Source: an uncultured Pelagibacteraceae bacterium
GTDB lineage: Bacteria; Pseudomonadota; Alphaproteobacteria; Pelagibacterales; Pelagibacteraceae
Direction of reading: 5' to 3'
Assembly: GCA_902538885.1 (NCBI GenBank)
Contig: CACBGU010000003.1
Location: 1-64,000, forward strand
DNA length: 64,000 bases
Both the position numbers and the translations under genes were made by a program. This document shows, piece by piece, positions 36,449 to 43,939 of this stretch; position 1 is the stretch's first letter, and the number at the start of each line of letters is the position of its first letter. The notes under the pieces were generated by a model that was not told the origin of the DNA, made no database searches, and saw only the letters and a list, made by a program, of their open reading frames with translations.

Positions 36449-37576
36449 ATGGCTAAAAGAGACTATTACGATGTCCTAGGCGTTAATAAAAGCGCAAGTC
36501 CTGAAGAATTAAAATCAGCTTACAGAAAATTAGCTGTCAAATATCATCCTGATAAAAATCCAGGAGATTCCAAAGCAGAAGAAAAATTCAAAGAAGCCAG
36601 TGAGGCTTACGGAATACTTTCAGATAAAGAAAAAAAGCAAAACTACGATAATTTTGGTCACGCTGCATTTGAAAACGGTGGTGGTAGACCAGGTGGTGGC
36701 TTTGGCGGTTTCAGTGGAGCGGATTTCTCAGATATTTTCGAGGATTTCTTTGGTGATTTTGGAGGAGGTGGAAGATCAAGAAGTAGAAAATCTAATAATA
36801 GAGGTTCTGATTTAAGATATGATTTATCTATTTCTCTAGAAGAGGCTTATCACGGAAAAAAACAAGATATTAAATTTTCTACATCCGAACAATGTGGGAC
36901 TTGTAAAGGAAATGGATCAAAACCGGGTTATTCCCCAGACAGATGCTCATATTGTGGTGGGAGTGGTAGAATAAGATCCAATCAAGGATTTTTTACTGTT
37001 CAACAAACATGCCCTCAATGTAATGGAAATGGTGAGGAAATTACTAATCCCTGTAATGATTGTAATGGTCAGGGTAAAAAACAAGCTTCAAAAAGAATAT
37101 CTGTAACAATTCCAAAAGGTGTAGATGATGGTACAAGAATAAGACTTGCTGGAAAAGGTGAGGCGGGAACCAGAGGTGGAGCAACGGGTGATCTTTATTT
37201 ATTTATCAATGTTAACTCTCATAACTTATTCAAGAGATCAGATGAAAATTTATTTTTTGAATTTCCACTTTCTTTTGCTGATGCTGCTTTGGGTACAACA
37301 ATTGAAATACCTACCATTGACGGGGGAAAAGCGAAAATAAAAATTCCTGATGGTACTCAAAATGGAAAACAATTTAGATTAAAAGGTAAAGGAATGCCGT
37401 TTATGAGAAGAGGTGATTTCGGAGACTTATATGTTCAAGTTAAAACAGAGGTACCTGTATATTTAAATAAAAAACAAAAAGATTTATTAGAACAATTTAG
37501 AGAAATTGAAAACGATAAGTCAAATCCAAGCATTAAGAAATTTTTTCAAAAAGCTAAAGATTTCTGGAAAAATTAA
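36449..37576 (+). CDS. dnaJ: Chaperone DnaJ (Hsp40)
   Basis: DnaJ delivers substrates to DnaK and stimulates its ATPase. I use the ATG at 36449, directly after a TTG. The J domain shows [13 protein letters not shown] and the HPD motif in [10 protein letters not shown] Gly/Phe-rich linker ([19 protein letters not shown]) follows, then four zinc-binding CxxCxGxG repeats beginning [24 protein letters not shown] and CNDCNGQG, and the C-terminal peptide-binding domains. The 375-residue length is normal. The sulfotransferase gene starts 10 bases after it. Confidence 0.97.
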   Translation: MAKRDYYDVLGVNKSASPEELKSAYRKLAVKYHPDKNPGDSKAEEKFKEASEAYGILSDKEKKQNYDNFGHAAFENGGGRPGGGFGGFSGADFSDIFEDFFGDFGGGGRSRSRKSNNRGSDLRYDLSISLEEAYHGKKQDIKFSTSEQCGTCKGNGSKPGYSPDRCSYCGGSGRIRSNQGFFTVQQTCPQCNGNGEEITNPCNDCNGQGKKQASKRISVTIPKGVDDGTRIRLAGKGEAGTRGGATGDLYLFINVNSHNLFKRSDENLFFEFPLSFADAALGTTIEIPTIDGGKAKIKIPDGTQNGKQFRLKGKGMPFMRRGDFGDLYVQVKTEVPVYLNKKQKDLLEQFREIENDKSNPSIKKFFQKAKDFWKN

Positions 37577-37586
37577 TTAACGTCAG

Positions 37587-38438
37587 ATGATTATATGGCT
37601 AGCTTCTTATCCTAAAAGTGGAAATACTTGGATAAGATCATTTATCAGTGCGTTATTGTATACAAATGAGGGCCAAAATGACTTTTCTAATTTAAAAAAA
37701 ATAAGACAATTTCCTGCTAGATCACAATTTAAAGATTTTGTTAAAGATTTACAAGATCCAGAACAAATTTTCATGAACTGGACTATAGTCCAAAATTTTT
37801 TAAATCTTGATAAAAAAATTAAATTTTTAAAAACTCACCAAGTAAATTGTATAATTGGAAAATATGAATTCACTAATGATGAAAATACCTTAGGGGTAAT
37901 TCATGTAGTTAGGGACCCTAGGAACGTATTATTATCAATAAAAAATCACTTTTCATTAAATAATCATAATGAAGCTCTAGAATTTATTTCCAAAGAAAAA
38001 CATTGGATTGGTATAGAGAATAGTGAAGACGATAAATTCAGAGATAACATGATACCAACCTTAATAAGTTCGTGGAATATTCACTATCAAACCTGGAAAA
38101 ATAAAACTAAAAATTATCTTTTAATTAAATATGAGGATCTACAAGAGAATCCAAAGAAAGAGTTTAAGAAAATAGTAAATTATCTGGAAAAATTAACAAA
38201 AAATAAATTTGATGAAAAAAAGATAAATAGAGCAATTGAATCAACTTCTTTTGAATACATGCAAAATTTAGAGGATAAAGGTTATTTTTCAGAAAATGCA
38301 AGAGGTCACAATGAAAATAAAGTAAAATTTTTCAACTTAGGTCCAAAAAATGATTGGAAAAAACTTTTAAACAATGAAATTATTGAAAAGATGAATTTAA
38401 AATTTAATAAAGAAATGAAAGAGTTGGGATATTTATAA
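37587..38438 (+). CDS. PAPS-dependent sulfotransferase domain protein
   Basis: The 283-residue protein shows the 5'-phosphosulfate loop IWLASYPKSGNTWIRSFISA at the N-terminus and the 3'-phosphate motif VIHVVRDPRNVLLSIKNHFS at about 105-125, the two PAPS-binding features of the sulfotransferase family. Near the C-terminus LIKYEDLQENPKKEF is also typical. It has no signal peptide. It stands between dnaJ and dapB on the same strand, with no other sulfation gene (cysC, cysN) near. The acceptor could be a carbohydrate or lipid but is unknown. Its location between two housekeeping genes suggests insertion of an accessory function in the lineage. Confidence 0.85.
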   Translation: MIIWLASYPKSGNTWIRSFISALLYTNEGQNDFSNLKKIRQFPARSQFKDFVKDLQDPEQIFMNWTIVQNFLNLDKKIKFLKTHQVNCIIGKYEFTNDENTLGVIHVVRDPRNVLLSIKNHFSLNNHNEALEFISKEKHWIGIENSEDDKFRDNMIPTLISSWNIHYQTWKNKTKNYLLIKYEDLQENPKKEFKKIVNYLEKLTKNKFDEKKINRAIESTSFEYMQNLEDKGYFSENARGHNENKVKFFNLGPKNDWKKLLNNEIIEKMNLKFNKEMKELGYL

Positions 38439-38442
38439 TTGA

Positions 38443-39219
38443 ATGAAAAAAATTAACTTAGCTATTTCAGGATGTATGGGAAGAATGGGCCAACAACTAA
38501 TTAGTTCGTCTAAAAAAAATAAAAATTTTAAATTGGTAGCGCTTACAGAAAATAGACAAATTAATAAAAAATTTATTGGAATAAAGCCTGAGTTAAACTC
38601 AGATAAGGCCTTTAAAAAAGCTGATTTGATTATTGATTTTACTGTTCCTAATTGCACGCTGGAGATATTAAAAATTGCATCCAAACTAAAAAAAAGGGTC
38701 GTAATTGGTACAACTGGCTTTAATAGAAACCAAGAAAATCAAATTAAAAAATATTCGAAAAAAATACCCATTTTAAAAGCTGGAAATATGAGCTTAGGTG
38801 TAAATTTATTGATGTATTTAACTGAAATAGCATCAAAGTCATTAAATGAGCAATACTTAAGCAAAATATTTGAAGTACATCATAAACATAAAAAAGACTA
38901 TCCATCAGGCACAGCTTTAATGCTTGGAAAAGGAATCGCAGATGGAAAGAATAAAAATTTATATAATATGATTGGAAAAAAATTTTTAAATAAAAAAACC
39001 TTTCCTTATGGAAAAAAAATTAATTTTAATTCAATTAGAAAAGGTGAAATTATTGGAGAGCATGAAGTAAAATTCTCAAGTGGAAAAGAAATAATTACAT
39101 TAAATCATGAAGCTTTTGATAGAGCTCTTTATTCCGATGGAGCATTAACTGCATCCAAATGGTTGATGAAAAAAAAAGCTGGCCTGTACTCCATGAGAGA
39201 TTTGCTTAACTTTTCGTAA
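38443..39219 (+). CDS. dapB: 4-hydroxy-tetrahydrodipicolinate reductase
   Basis: DapB reduces the dipicolinate precursor on the way to diaminopimelate and lysine. The 258-residue protein shows the nucleotide loop ISGCMGRMGQQL, VVIGTTGFNRNQ, the active-site EVHHKHKKDYPSGTA, and GEIIGEHEVKF. It starts four bases after the sulfotransferase and shares a base with the nth start (TAATG), making a dapB-nth pair that is probably translationally coupled. Confidence 0.95.
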   Translation: MKKINLAISGCMGRMGQQLISSSKKNKNFKLVALTENRQINKKFIGIKPELNSDKAFKKADLIIDFTVPNCTLEILKIASKLKKRVVIGTTGFNRNQENQIKKYSKKIPILKAGNMSLGVNLLMYLTEIASKSLNEQYLSKIFEVHHKHKKDYPSGTALMLGKGIADGKNKNLYNMIGKKFLNKKTFPYGKKINFNSIRKGEIIGEHEVKFSSGKEIITLNHEAFDRALYSDGALTASKWLMKKKAGLYSMRDLLNFS

Positions 39220-39872
39220 TGAATGAAAAACAAAAAGCAAAAATAATTATTAAAATACTTAATAAAATATATCCTAAAGCACCAGTGCCTCTTAAAAGTA
39301 AAAATACTTTTACACTATTAATATCTGTACTTCTTTCAGCTCAATGCACAGATGTAAATGTTAACAATGTAACAAAAAATATATATCCAAAATTTTACAA
39401 ACCGGAACACTTTGTAAAATTAGGAAGAAAGAAAATTGAAAAACTGATTAAAAAAATTGGTATTTTTAGGGTTAAAGCCAAAAGTATTTATTTAATGTCA
39501 AAGCAGATTATGGAAAAACATAACGGAAAAGTACCTAGAACTTTTGAAGACCTGGAAAACCTACAGGGTGTAGGTCATAAAACAGCTAGTGTTGTGATGT
39601 CTCAAGGTTTTGGTTATCCAGCATTTGCAGTTGATACCCATATTCACAGACTCGCACAAAGATGGGGTTTAACTAATGGGATAAATGTAATTCAAACTGA
39701 GAAAGATTTAAAACGAATATTTCCCAAAAAAACATGGTCTAAACTTCACTTGCAAATAATTTTCTATGGCAGAGAATATTGTAAAGCAAGAGACTGTTAT
39801 GGTTTAAAATGCAAAATATGTACTACTTGCTACCCAAAAAGAAAAAAACCTGTTATTACAAAAAAAGCTTAA
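39219..39872 (+). CDS. nth: Endonuclease III
   Basis: Nth is a base-excision repair glycosylase/lyase for oxidised pyrimidines. The 217-residue protein shows SVLLSAQCTDVNVNNVT, the helix-hairpin-helix LQGVGHKTASVV with the catalytic Lys, and the Asp in AVDTHIHRLAQRWG. The C-terminal cluster region reads CKARDCYGLKCKICTTC. The cysteine spacing differs from the common C-x6-C-x2-C-x5-C, though enough cysteines are present for a [4Fe-4S] cluster. It follows dapB with a one-base overlap, and the PfkB kinase starts one base after it. Confidence 0.93.
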   Translation: MNEKQKAKIIIKILNKIYPKAPVPLKSKNTFTLLISVLLSAQCTDVNVNNVTKNIYPKFYKPEHFVKLGRKKIEKLIKKIGIFRVKAKSIYLMSKQIMEKHNGKVPRTFEDLENLQGVGHKTASVVMSQGFGYPAFAVDTHIHRLAQRWGLTNGINVIQTEKDLKRIFPKKTWSKLHLQIIFYGREYCKARDCYGLKCKICTTCYPKRKKPVITKKA

Positions 39873-39873
39873 T

Positions 39874-40803
39874 ATGAAAATTTTAGGAATAGGAAACGCT
39901 ATAGTTGATGTCATTTGTAAAGTGGATGACAGTTTTATTAAAAAAAATAAACTTACGAAGAGCACAATGAAATTATTTTTTGACAATGAAGAATTTGAGA
40001 AATTATTTTCAAGTCTTAAAATTGAAAAAACTGTTTCGGGAGGATCCGTAGCAAACTCTATAGTTGGTATATCTCAGCTTGGTGATAAAGCTGGTTTTAT
40101 AGGTAAAATTTCAGATGATGAATTTGGAAGCAATTACGAAGAAGGTTTAAAAAAAGAAAATGTAGAATATTTTTATTTAAAAAAGAAAGAGAAGCTACCA
40201 ACTGGCACTTGTTTAATATTAGTTACACCAGACTCTGAGAGAACAATGTGTACTTTTCTTGGAACTGCAGGAAAAATTAATGAAAATGATGTTAATATAG
40301 ATGCGGTAAAAAAAAGTGAGATAATATTTTTAGAGGGTTATTTATGGGACGAAGGAGAACCAAAAAAAGCTTTTGAAAAGGCCATAAACAACGCAAACAA
40401 AGTAGCTATGTCACTTTCTGATCAGTTTTGTGTAGAAAGACATAAGCCCCATTTCCTAGAATTAGTAAAAAATAAAATAGATATAACCTTTGCTAATGAA
40501 CAGGAAATTACTTCTCTAATAGAAGCAAAAAATTTTAAAGAAGTTATCAATTTTTCAAAACAACTTAATAAATTAATAATAATAACTAGAGGCGAGAAAG
40601 GTGCTATTGCGGTGAAAGGTGAAGAGATTTCGGAATGTGGAGTTGAACCGAATCTTAATATAATTGATCTAACTGGGGCTGGGGATCTTTTTGCTGCTGG
40701 TTTTTTAAATGGTTACATCAATAACTTATCTATTAAAGAAAGTTTGGAAAAAGGCACAGAGATGTCATCAAAAGTAATTCAGCAAATTGGTGCTAGACTT
40801 TAA
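39874..40803 (+). CDS. PfkB family sugar/nucleoside kinase (adenosine-kinase-like)
   Basis: The 309-residue ribokinase-fold protein shows ILGIGNAIVDVICKVDD at the start, GGSVANSIVGISQLG, the lid region with CLILVTPDSERTM and GTAG, and the catalytic LTGAGDLFAAGFLNGYI with the conserved Asp near the C-terminus. This combination, with DVICKVDD and SERTM, is that of alphaproteobacterial PfkB proteins often annotated as adenosine kinase. The substrate is not proved by sequence. Its stop is three bases from the end of the convergent ArfA-like gene. Confidence 0.85.
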   Translation: MKILGIGNAIVDVICKVDDSFIKKNKLTKSTMKLFFDNEEFEKLFSSLKIEKTVSGGSVANSIVGISQLGDKAGFIGKISDDEFGSNYEEGLKKENVEYFYLKKKEKLPTGTCLILVTPDSERTMCTFLGTAGKINENDVNIDAVKKSEIIFLEGYLWDEGEPKKAFEKAINNANKVAMSLSDQFCVERHKPHFLELVKNKIDITFANEQEITSLIEAKNFKEVINFSKQLNKLIIITRGEKGAIAVKGEEISECGVEPNLNIIDLTGAGDLFAAGFLNGYINNLSIKESLEKGTEMSSKVIQQIGARL

Positions 40804-40805
40804 AA

Positions 40806-40922
40806 TTATTTTTTTTTCCTTTTAAAGCTTCCTTTTCCTTTCTTGGGCTTAACTATTTTAGGTTTATATATTTTTGTAAAAAGTTTTTCTAAATATGGAT
40901 TTTTTTTTTTTAAAATTTTCAT
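40806..40922 (-). CDS. ArfA-like alternative ribosome-rescue factor (38 residues)
   Basis: An ATG frame encodes a 38-residue, strongly basic protein. Its C-terminal part reads LFTKIYKPKIVKPKKGKGSF and then KRKKK. In E. coli ArfA the corresponding part is [21 protein letters not shown]. The run KKGKGS, an aromatic residue, then a basic pair match at the same spacing, and Leu/Phe-Tyr/Arg-Lys/Val-Ile positions upstream agree too. ArfA recruits RF2 to ribosomes stalled on mRNAs without a stop codon, its basic tail entering the empty mRNA channel. The hydrophobic C-terminal tail of E. coli ArfA, which causes its degradation, is missing here. The gene lies between the PfkB kinase and a divergent 2OG oxygenase. 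Functional assignment is inference from this motif. Confidence 0.65.
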   Translation of the reverse strand: MKILKKKNPYLEKLFTKIYKPKIVKPKKGKGSFKRKKK

Positions 40923-41009
40923 ATATCTAAATATTTACTTTTATAATATTAAAAAAAATTAATCTGATATTGTAATTTTTAATACTGTAAGATAACATTA
41001 AAAATAGAA

Positions 41010-41624
41010 ATGATAGACAATAAAGAAACATTAAATTTTTTTCCTCAACCTGTATTCAAGTATAAAGTTGATGATTTTAAAGAATATAATAAGAAACTGT
41101 CTAAATATATATACGATTTGAAGGAAGAAGATAAAAGCGGCATATTGAGGTCAAATAGAGGTGGTTGGCACTCAAAACCGTTTAGCTTAAAAGATACAAA
41201 TTCTATACAACATAAATTTCTATTAGAGACGACTAAATATGTTTTTGATTGTATTAAAACTCTTGGTTGGAAACTAGAACCTAATAAAGTTATTTGTACA
41301 GAAATGTGGGCTATAATTAATAAAAAAGACGATTTCAACATAATACACACCCACCCAAATTCCTACCTCAGCGCAGCATATTATGTTAAAGCTCCAAAAG
41401 ATTGTGGTCAATTTACTATTGAAAATCCACACTCTATAAGCAGACATAGTTATCCTGCATTAGAAAGAAAGACGGAATTTAATTTAAAAGTTGAAAGAAT
41501 AGAAATTGAAGAAGGAGACTTATTGCTTTTTCCAGCTTATCTTCCACACGGAGTACAAGAAAATAAATCTAATGAAGATAGGATAGTTATAAGTTTTAAT
41601 ATTAATATTAACAACTTTAAATAA
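41010..41624 (+). CDS. TIGR02466-type putative 2OG-Fe(II) oxygenase
   Basis: The 204-residue protein shows FFPQPVFKYKVDDF at the N-terminus, then WAIINKKDDFNIIHTHPNSY with the first metal His residues, LSAAYYVKAPKDCGQFTIENP, and LLLFPAYLPHGVQENKSNEDRIVISFNIN with the distal His and the Arg expected to bind 2-oxoglutarate. This is the TIGR02466/PF13759 family of putative 2OG-Fe(II) oxygenases, frequent in marine bacteria and phages. The substrate is unknown. It is separated from the ArfA-like gene by an 87-base divergent AT-rich region and converges on the winged-helix gene. Confidence 0.85.
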   Translation: MIDNKETLNFFPQPVFKYKVDDFKEYNKKLSKYIYDLKEEDKSGILRSNRGGWHSKPFSLKDTNSIQHKFLLETTKYVFDCIKTLGWKLEPNKVICTEMWAIINKKDDFNIIHTHPNSYLSAAYYVKAPKDCGQFTIENPHSISRHSYPALERKTEFNLKVERIEIEEGDLLLFPAYLPHGVQENKSNEDRIVISFNININNFK

Positions 41625-42200
41625 TTACGATTTTTTTAAATTTATTAAATACCCCTCTTTTTTACTAATTAAAAAATTTTGATCACTAAAAATATTAAAA
41701 ATTTTTTTTCTCAATCTATAAATATGAGTTTCAACTGTATGAGTCTCTATTTCAGATTGGTATTCCCAAACAGCTTTCTCTAATTCTTTAATACTTATAG
41801 GCTCTTTTTTTTTGGATAAATATAAAATTGTATTTATCTCCTTTTCAGTCAATTTTAACTCTAAGTTATTAGATGAAATTTTCCTAGAATTTAAATCAAT
41901 TATGTAATTGTTCAAATTGATTTTTGATTGTTGGTTAAATTTGATTTTCAAAAACTCAATGTTTAATTTTTCAATCAATTTATTTAATTTTAATGGAAAT
42001 CTTTCTAAAAAAACCGAATTCTTTAAATTTGAATTATTATTTTTTGTAATAATTAAATAATTCTCTAATTTTTTTATTTCTGAATTTAAAACTTTATCGT
42101 CTTTTATCTGCAATACTTTAAAATTTAAATCTTCATCAAGTTCTTTTAAAATATGGTATAAAACATCAAATTTATAAATAATTAAATTTTGAATATGCAT
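41625..42200 (-). CDS. OmpR/PhoB-type winged-helix regulator lacking a normal receiver domain
   Basis: The C-terminal 95 residues form an OmpR-type winged helix: NNYIIDLNSRKISSNNLELK, LTEKEINTILYLSKKKE, ISIKELEKAVWEY, then HTVETHIYRLRKKI as recognition helix and ISKKEGYLIN as the wing. The N-terminal 90 residues are where a receiver would be, but I see no phospho-acceptor Asp pattern (DD at the start, D in the middle, K near the end). So it is probably a phosphorylation-independent regulator. The divergent gene 12 bases away is an L,D-transpeptidase, a possible target. Confidence 0.75.
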   Translation of the reverse strand: MHIQNLIIYKFDVLYHILKELDEDLNFKVLQIKDDKVLNSEIKKLENYLIITKNNNSNLKNSVFLERFPLKLNKLIEKLNIEFLKIKFNQQSKINLNNYIIDLNSRKISSNNLELKLTEKEINTILYLSKKKEPISIKELEKAVWEYQSEIETHTVETHIYRLRKKIFNIFSDQNFLISKKEGYLINLKKS

Positions 42201-42212
42201 TAGCTTTAGATT

Positions 42213-42707
42213 ATGACACTTTTATTAAAAAATAAACATTCTCTTAAAATAGATGATTTTAATTTTAGATGCTGCATTGGGAAAAATGGCGTAACAGCAT
42301 TTAAAAAAGAAGGTGATTATAAGACACCTAAAGGGATTTTTGAAATCGGAAATCTATACTATAGAAAAGATAGAATAAAAAAACCCAAAACAAAATTAAA
42401 GTGTATTGAAATTAAAAATAATATGGGTTGGTGTAATGATGTTAATCAACTGAAAAATTATAATAGATTAATTAATACTAAAAAAAATTTTAGGCACGAA
42501 AAACTTAAAAGAAAAGATTACAAATATGATTTATTAATACCTATTAAATATAATTTCAAAAAACCTATCAAAAATAAAGGAAGCTGTATTTTTATTCATT
42601 TAACAAAACATTATAAACCTACCGCTGGGTGCATTGCTTTGAGTAAAAAGGATTTTTTAATAATGTTAAAATTAATTAAAAAAAACTCTAAAATAAAAAT
42701 AAATTAA
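42213..42707 (+). CDS. L,D-transpeptidase (YkuD) family protein
   Basis: The 164-residue protein has the YkuD core: CCIGKNGVTAFKKEGDYKTP with the KxxGDxxTP motif, and IFIHLTKHYKPTAGCIALSK with the catalytic Cys after a TAG in place of the usual SHG. A first His in HLTKHYKP precedes it. These enzymes crosslink or edit peptidoglycan. I see no signal peptide, as is common in the short YkuD proteins of alphaproteobacteria. It is divergent from the winged-helix regulator. Confidence 0.82.
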   Translation: MTLLLKNKHSLKIDDFNFRCCIGKNGVTAFKKEGDYKTPKGIFEIGNLYYRKDRIKKPKTKLKCIEIKNNMGWCNDVNQLKNYNRLINTKKNFRHEKLKRKDYKYDLLIPIKYNFKKPIKNKGSCIFIHLTKHYKPTAGCIALSKKDFLIMLKLIKKNSKIKIN

Positions 42708-43363
42708 ACTCTTTTTCCAAAAATATTTGAACCAATTCTTAAAAAAGTTGCATGATTTTTTGTTGCTTCTAAAAAATCAGCAGACATACCCATGCTTAAC
42801 TCTTCTAAATTTAAAGATTTATTTAATTCTAACATCTCTTTGAAATAATACTCGGTATTCTGGTTAATAGGTGGAATACACATCAAACCAATTACATCTA
42901 AATTTATGCGTTTGCAATAATCGAACAGATCTAAGAGCTCATTTTTCTTTACTCCAGATTTCTGTAATTCATCACCTATATTTACTTGTAAAAATATTTT
43001 TATTTTTTTATTTAGTTTAAATTGCTCATCAGAAATTTTCTTTGCTAATTTAGCATTATCAACAGAATGAATATAATCAAATATCTTTACTGCTAATTTA
43101 ACTTTATTAGTTTGAAGTTTACCAATCATATGAAGTTTTAAATCTAAAAATTTATCTTTAACACTAGACCACTTTTCGAATGCTTCTTGCACCTTGTTCT
43201 CTCCGAAATGAATGTGCCCATATTTAATTAAAGGCATTATTTTTTCTATTCCAAAAGTTTTTGAAACTGCAATAATAATTGGACTTTTATTAATTTTTAA
43301 ATTTATTACATTTAAATCAATATTATTTTTAATATTAATAAGATTTTGTACAGTATGATCCAT
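42704..43363 (-). CDS. YggS family pyridoxal-phosphate homeostasis protein
   Basis: This single-domain PLP-binding protein (PLPBP) keeps free pyridoxal phosphate and amino acids balanced and has no known catalytic reaction. The 219-residue TIM barrel shows IIAVSKTFGIEKI with the PLP Lys, GHIHFGENKVQEAFEKW, HMIGKLQTNKVK, NIGDELQKSGV, GLMCIPP and LSMGMSADFLEA with the phosphate-binding part, RIGSNIFGKR. Its 5' end overlaps the divergent ThiE-like gene. Confidence 0.93.
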   Translation of the reverse strand: MDHTVQNLINIKNNIDLNVINLKINKSPIIIAVSKTFGIEKIMPLIKYGHIHFGENKVQEAFEKWSSVKDKFLDLKLHMIGKLQTNKVKLAVKIFDYIHSVDNAKLAKKISDEQFKLNKKIKIFLQVNIGDELQKSGVKKNELLDLFDYCKRINLDVIGLMCIPPINQNTEYYFKEMLELNKSLNLEELSMGMSADFLEATKNHATFLRIGSNIFGKRV

Positions 43364-43885
43364 AATAAATTATACAAGAAGTATTACTTTATAAATAATT
43401 TTGATGCAAAAAATTTAAAAAAAATTGATAAAAACACATGTATTATTTATAGAAATTATAAGGATAAAATTGAAGAAAAAAAAATACGTGTTTTACAAAC
43501 TTTTTGTAAAAAAAATCATTTCAAATTGTTTATTTCTAATAATATTAAGTTGGCAATGAAGTTAGATTTAGATGGAGCGTATATTCCATCATTTAATAAA
43601 AGTTTTGAACATTTATCTTTTAGTTTTAAAAAAAATTTTATCTTATTAGGATCAGCACATAATCATAAAGAAATTAAAATAAAAGAGAGTCAGAAAATCA
43701 AATTAATATTTTTATCATCTTTATTTAAGTTAAATAAAAATTTTTTAGGGATTAATAAATTTAATAAACTATCCACCCATACTTATTTAAATGTTATTGC
43801 CTTGGGCGGAATAAATAAACAAAATCGAAAAAAACTAAAATTAACTAAATGTTTAGGATTTGCTGGAATTTCATATTTTGAATAA
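43346..43885 (+). CDS. Short ThiE/TenI-like protein
   Basis: The 179-residue protein shows the weak signature of a thiamine-phosphate-synthase-like TIM barrel: MKLDLDGAYIPSF (compare GADGVHLG), LGSAHNHKEIKI (compare IGxSxH), and near the end VIALGGINKQNRKKLKLTKCLGFAGIS (compare ALGGI with phosphate loop). It is about 30 residues shorter than ThiE and the pyrimidine-pyrophosphate residues are not clearly kept. It may be a degenerate ThiE or a TenI-type relative. The start is uncertain: ATGs at 43346 and 43355 both overlap the divergent YggS-type gene. Confidence 0.6.
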   Translation: MYSMIHNKLYKKYYFINNFDAKNLKKIDKNTCIIYRNYKDKIEEKKIRVLQTFCKKNHFKLFISNNIKLAMKLDLDGAYIPSFNKSFEHLSFSFKKNFILLGSAHNHKEIKIKESQKIKLIFLSSLFKLNKNFLGINKFNKLSTHTYLNVIALGGINKQNRKKLKLTKCLGFAGISYFE

Positions 43886-43891
43886 AAAAAA

Positions 43892-43917
43892 GGCCCCATA
43901 ATTATGGGGCCCTTTTT
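43892..43917. terminator. Bidirectional intrinsic terminator
   Basis: A perfect palindromic hairpin GGCCCCAT-AATT-ATGGGGCC is followed on the plus strand by CTTTTT and on the minus strand by CTTTTTTTT-like sequence (plus-strand A-run 43884-43891). It separates the convergent ThiE-like gene and the highly expressed porin gene. Confidence 0.9.
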
Positions 43918-43939
43918 ATAATATTTGTATCTAAATTAA

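Noticed and set aside
40804..41009. Possible RNA gene in the gap after the PfkB kinase
   Set aside because: No cloverleaf or stable hairpin was seen; the left part is explained by the ArfA-like gene and the rest looks like divergent promoter DNA.
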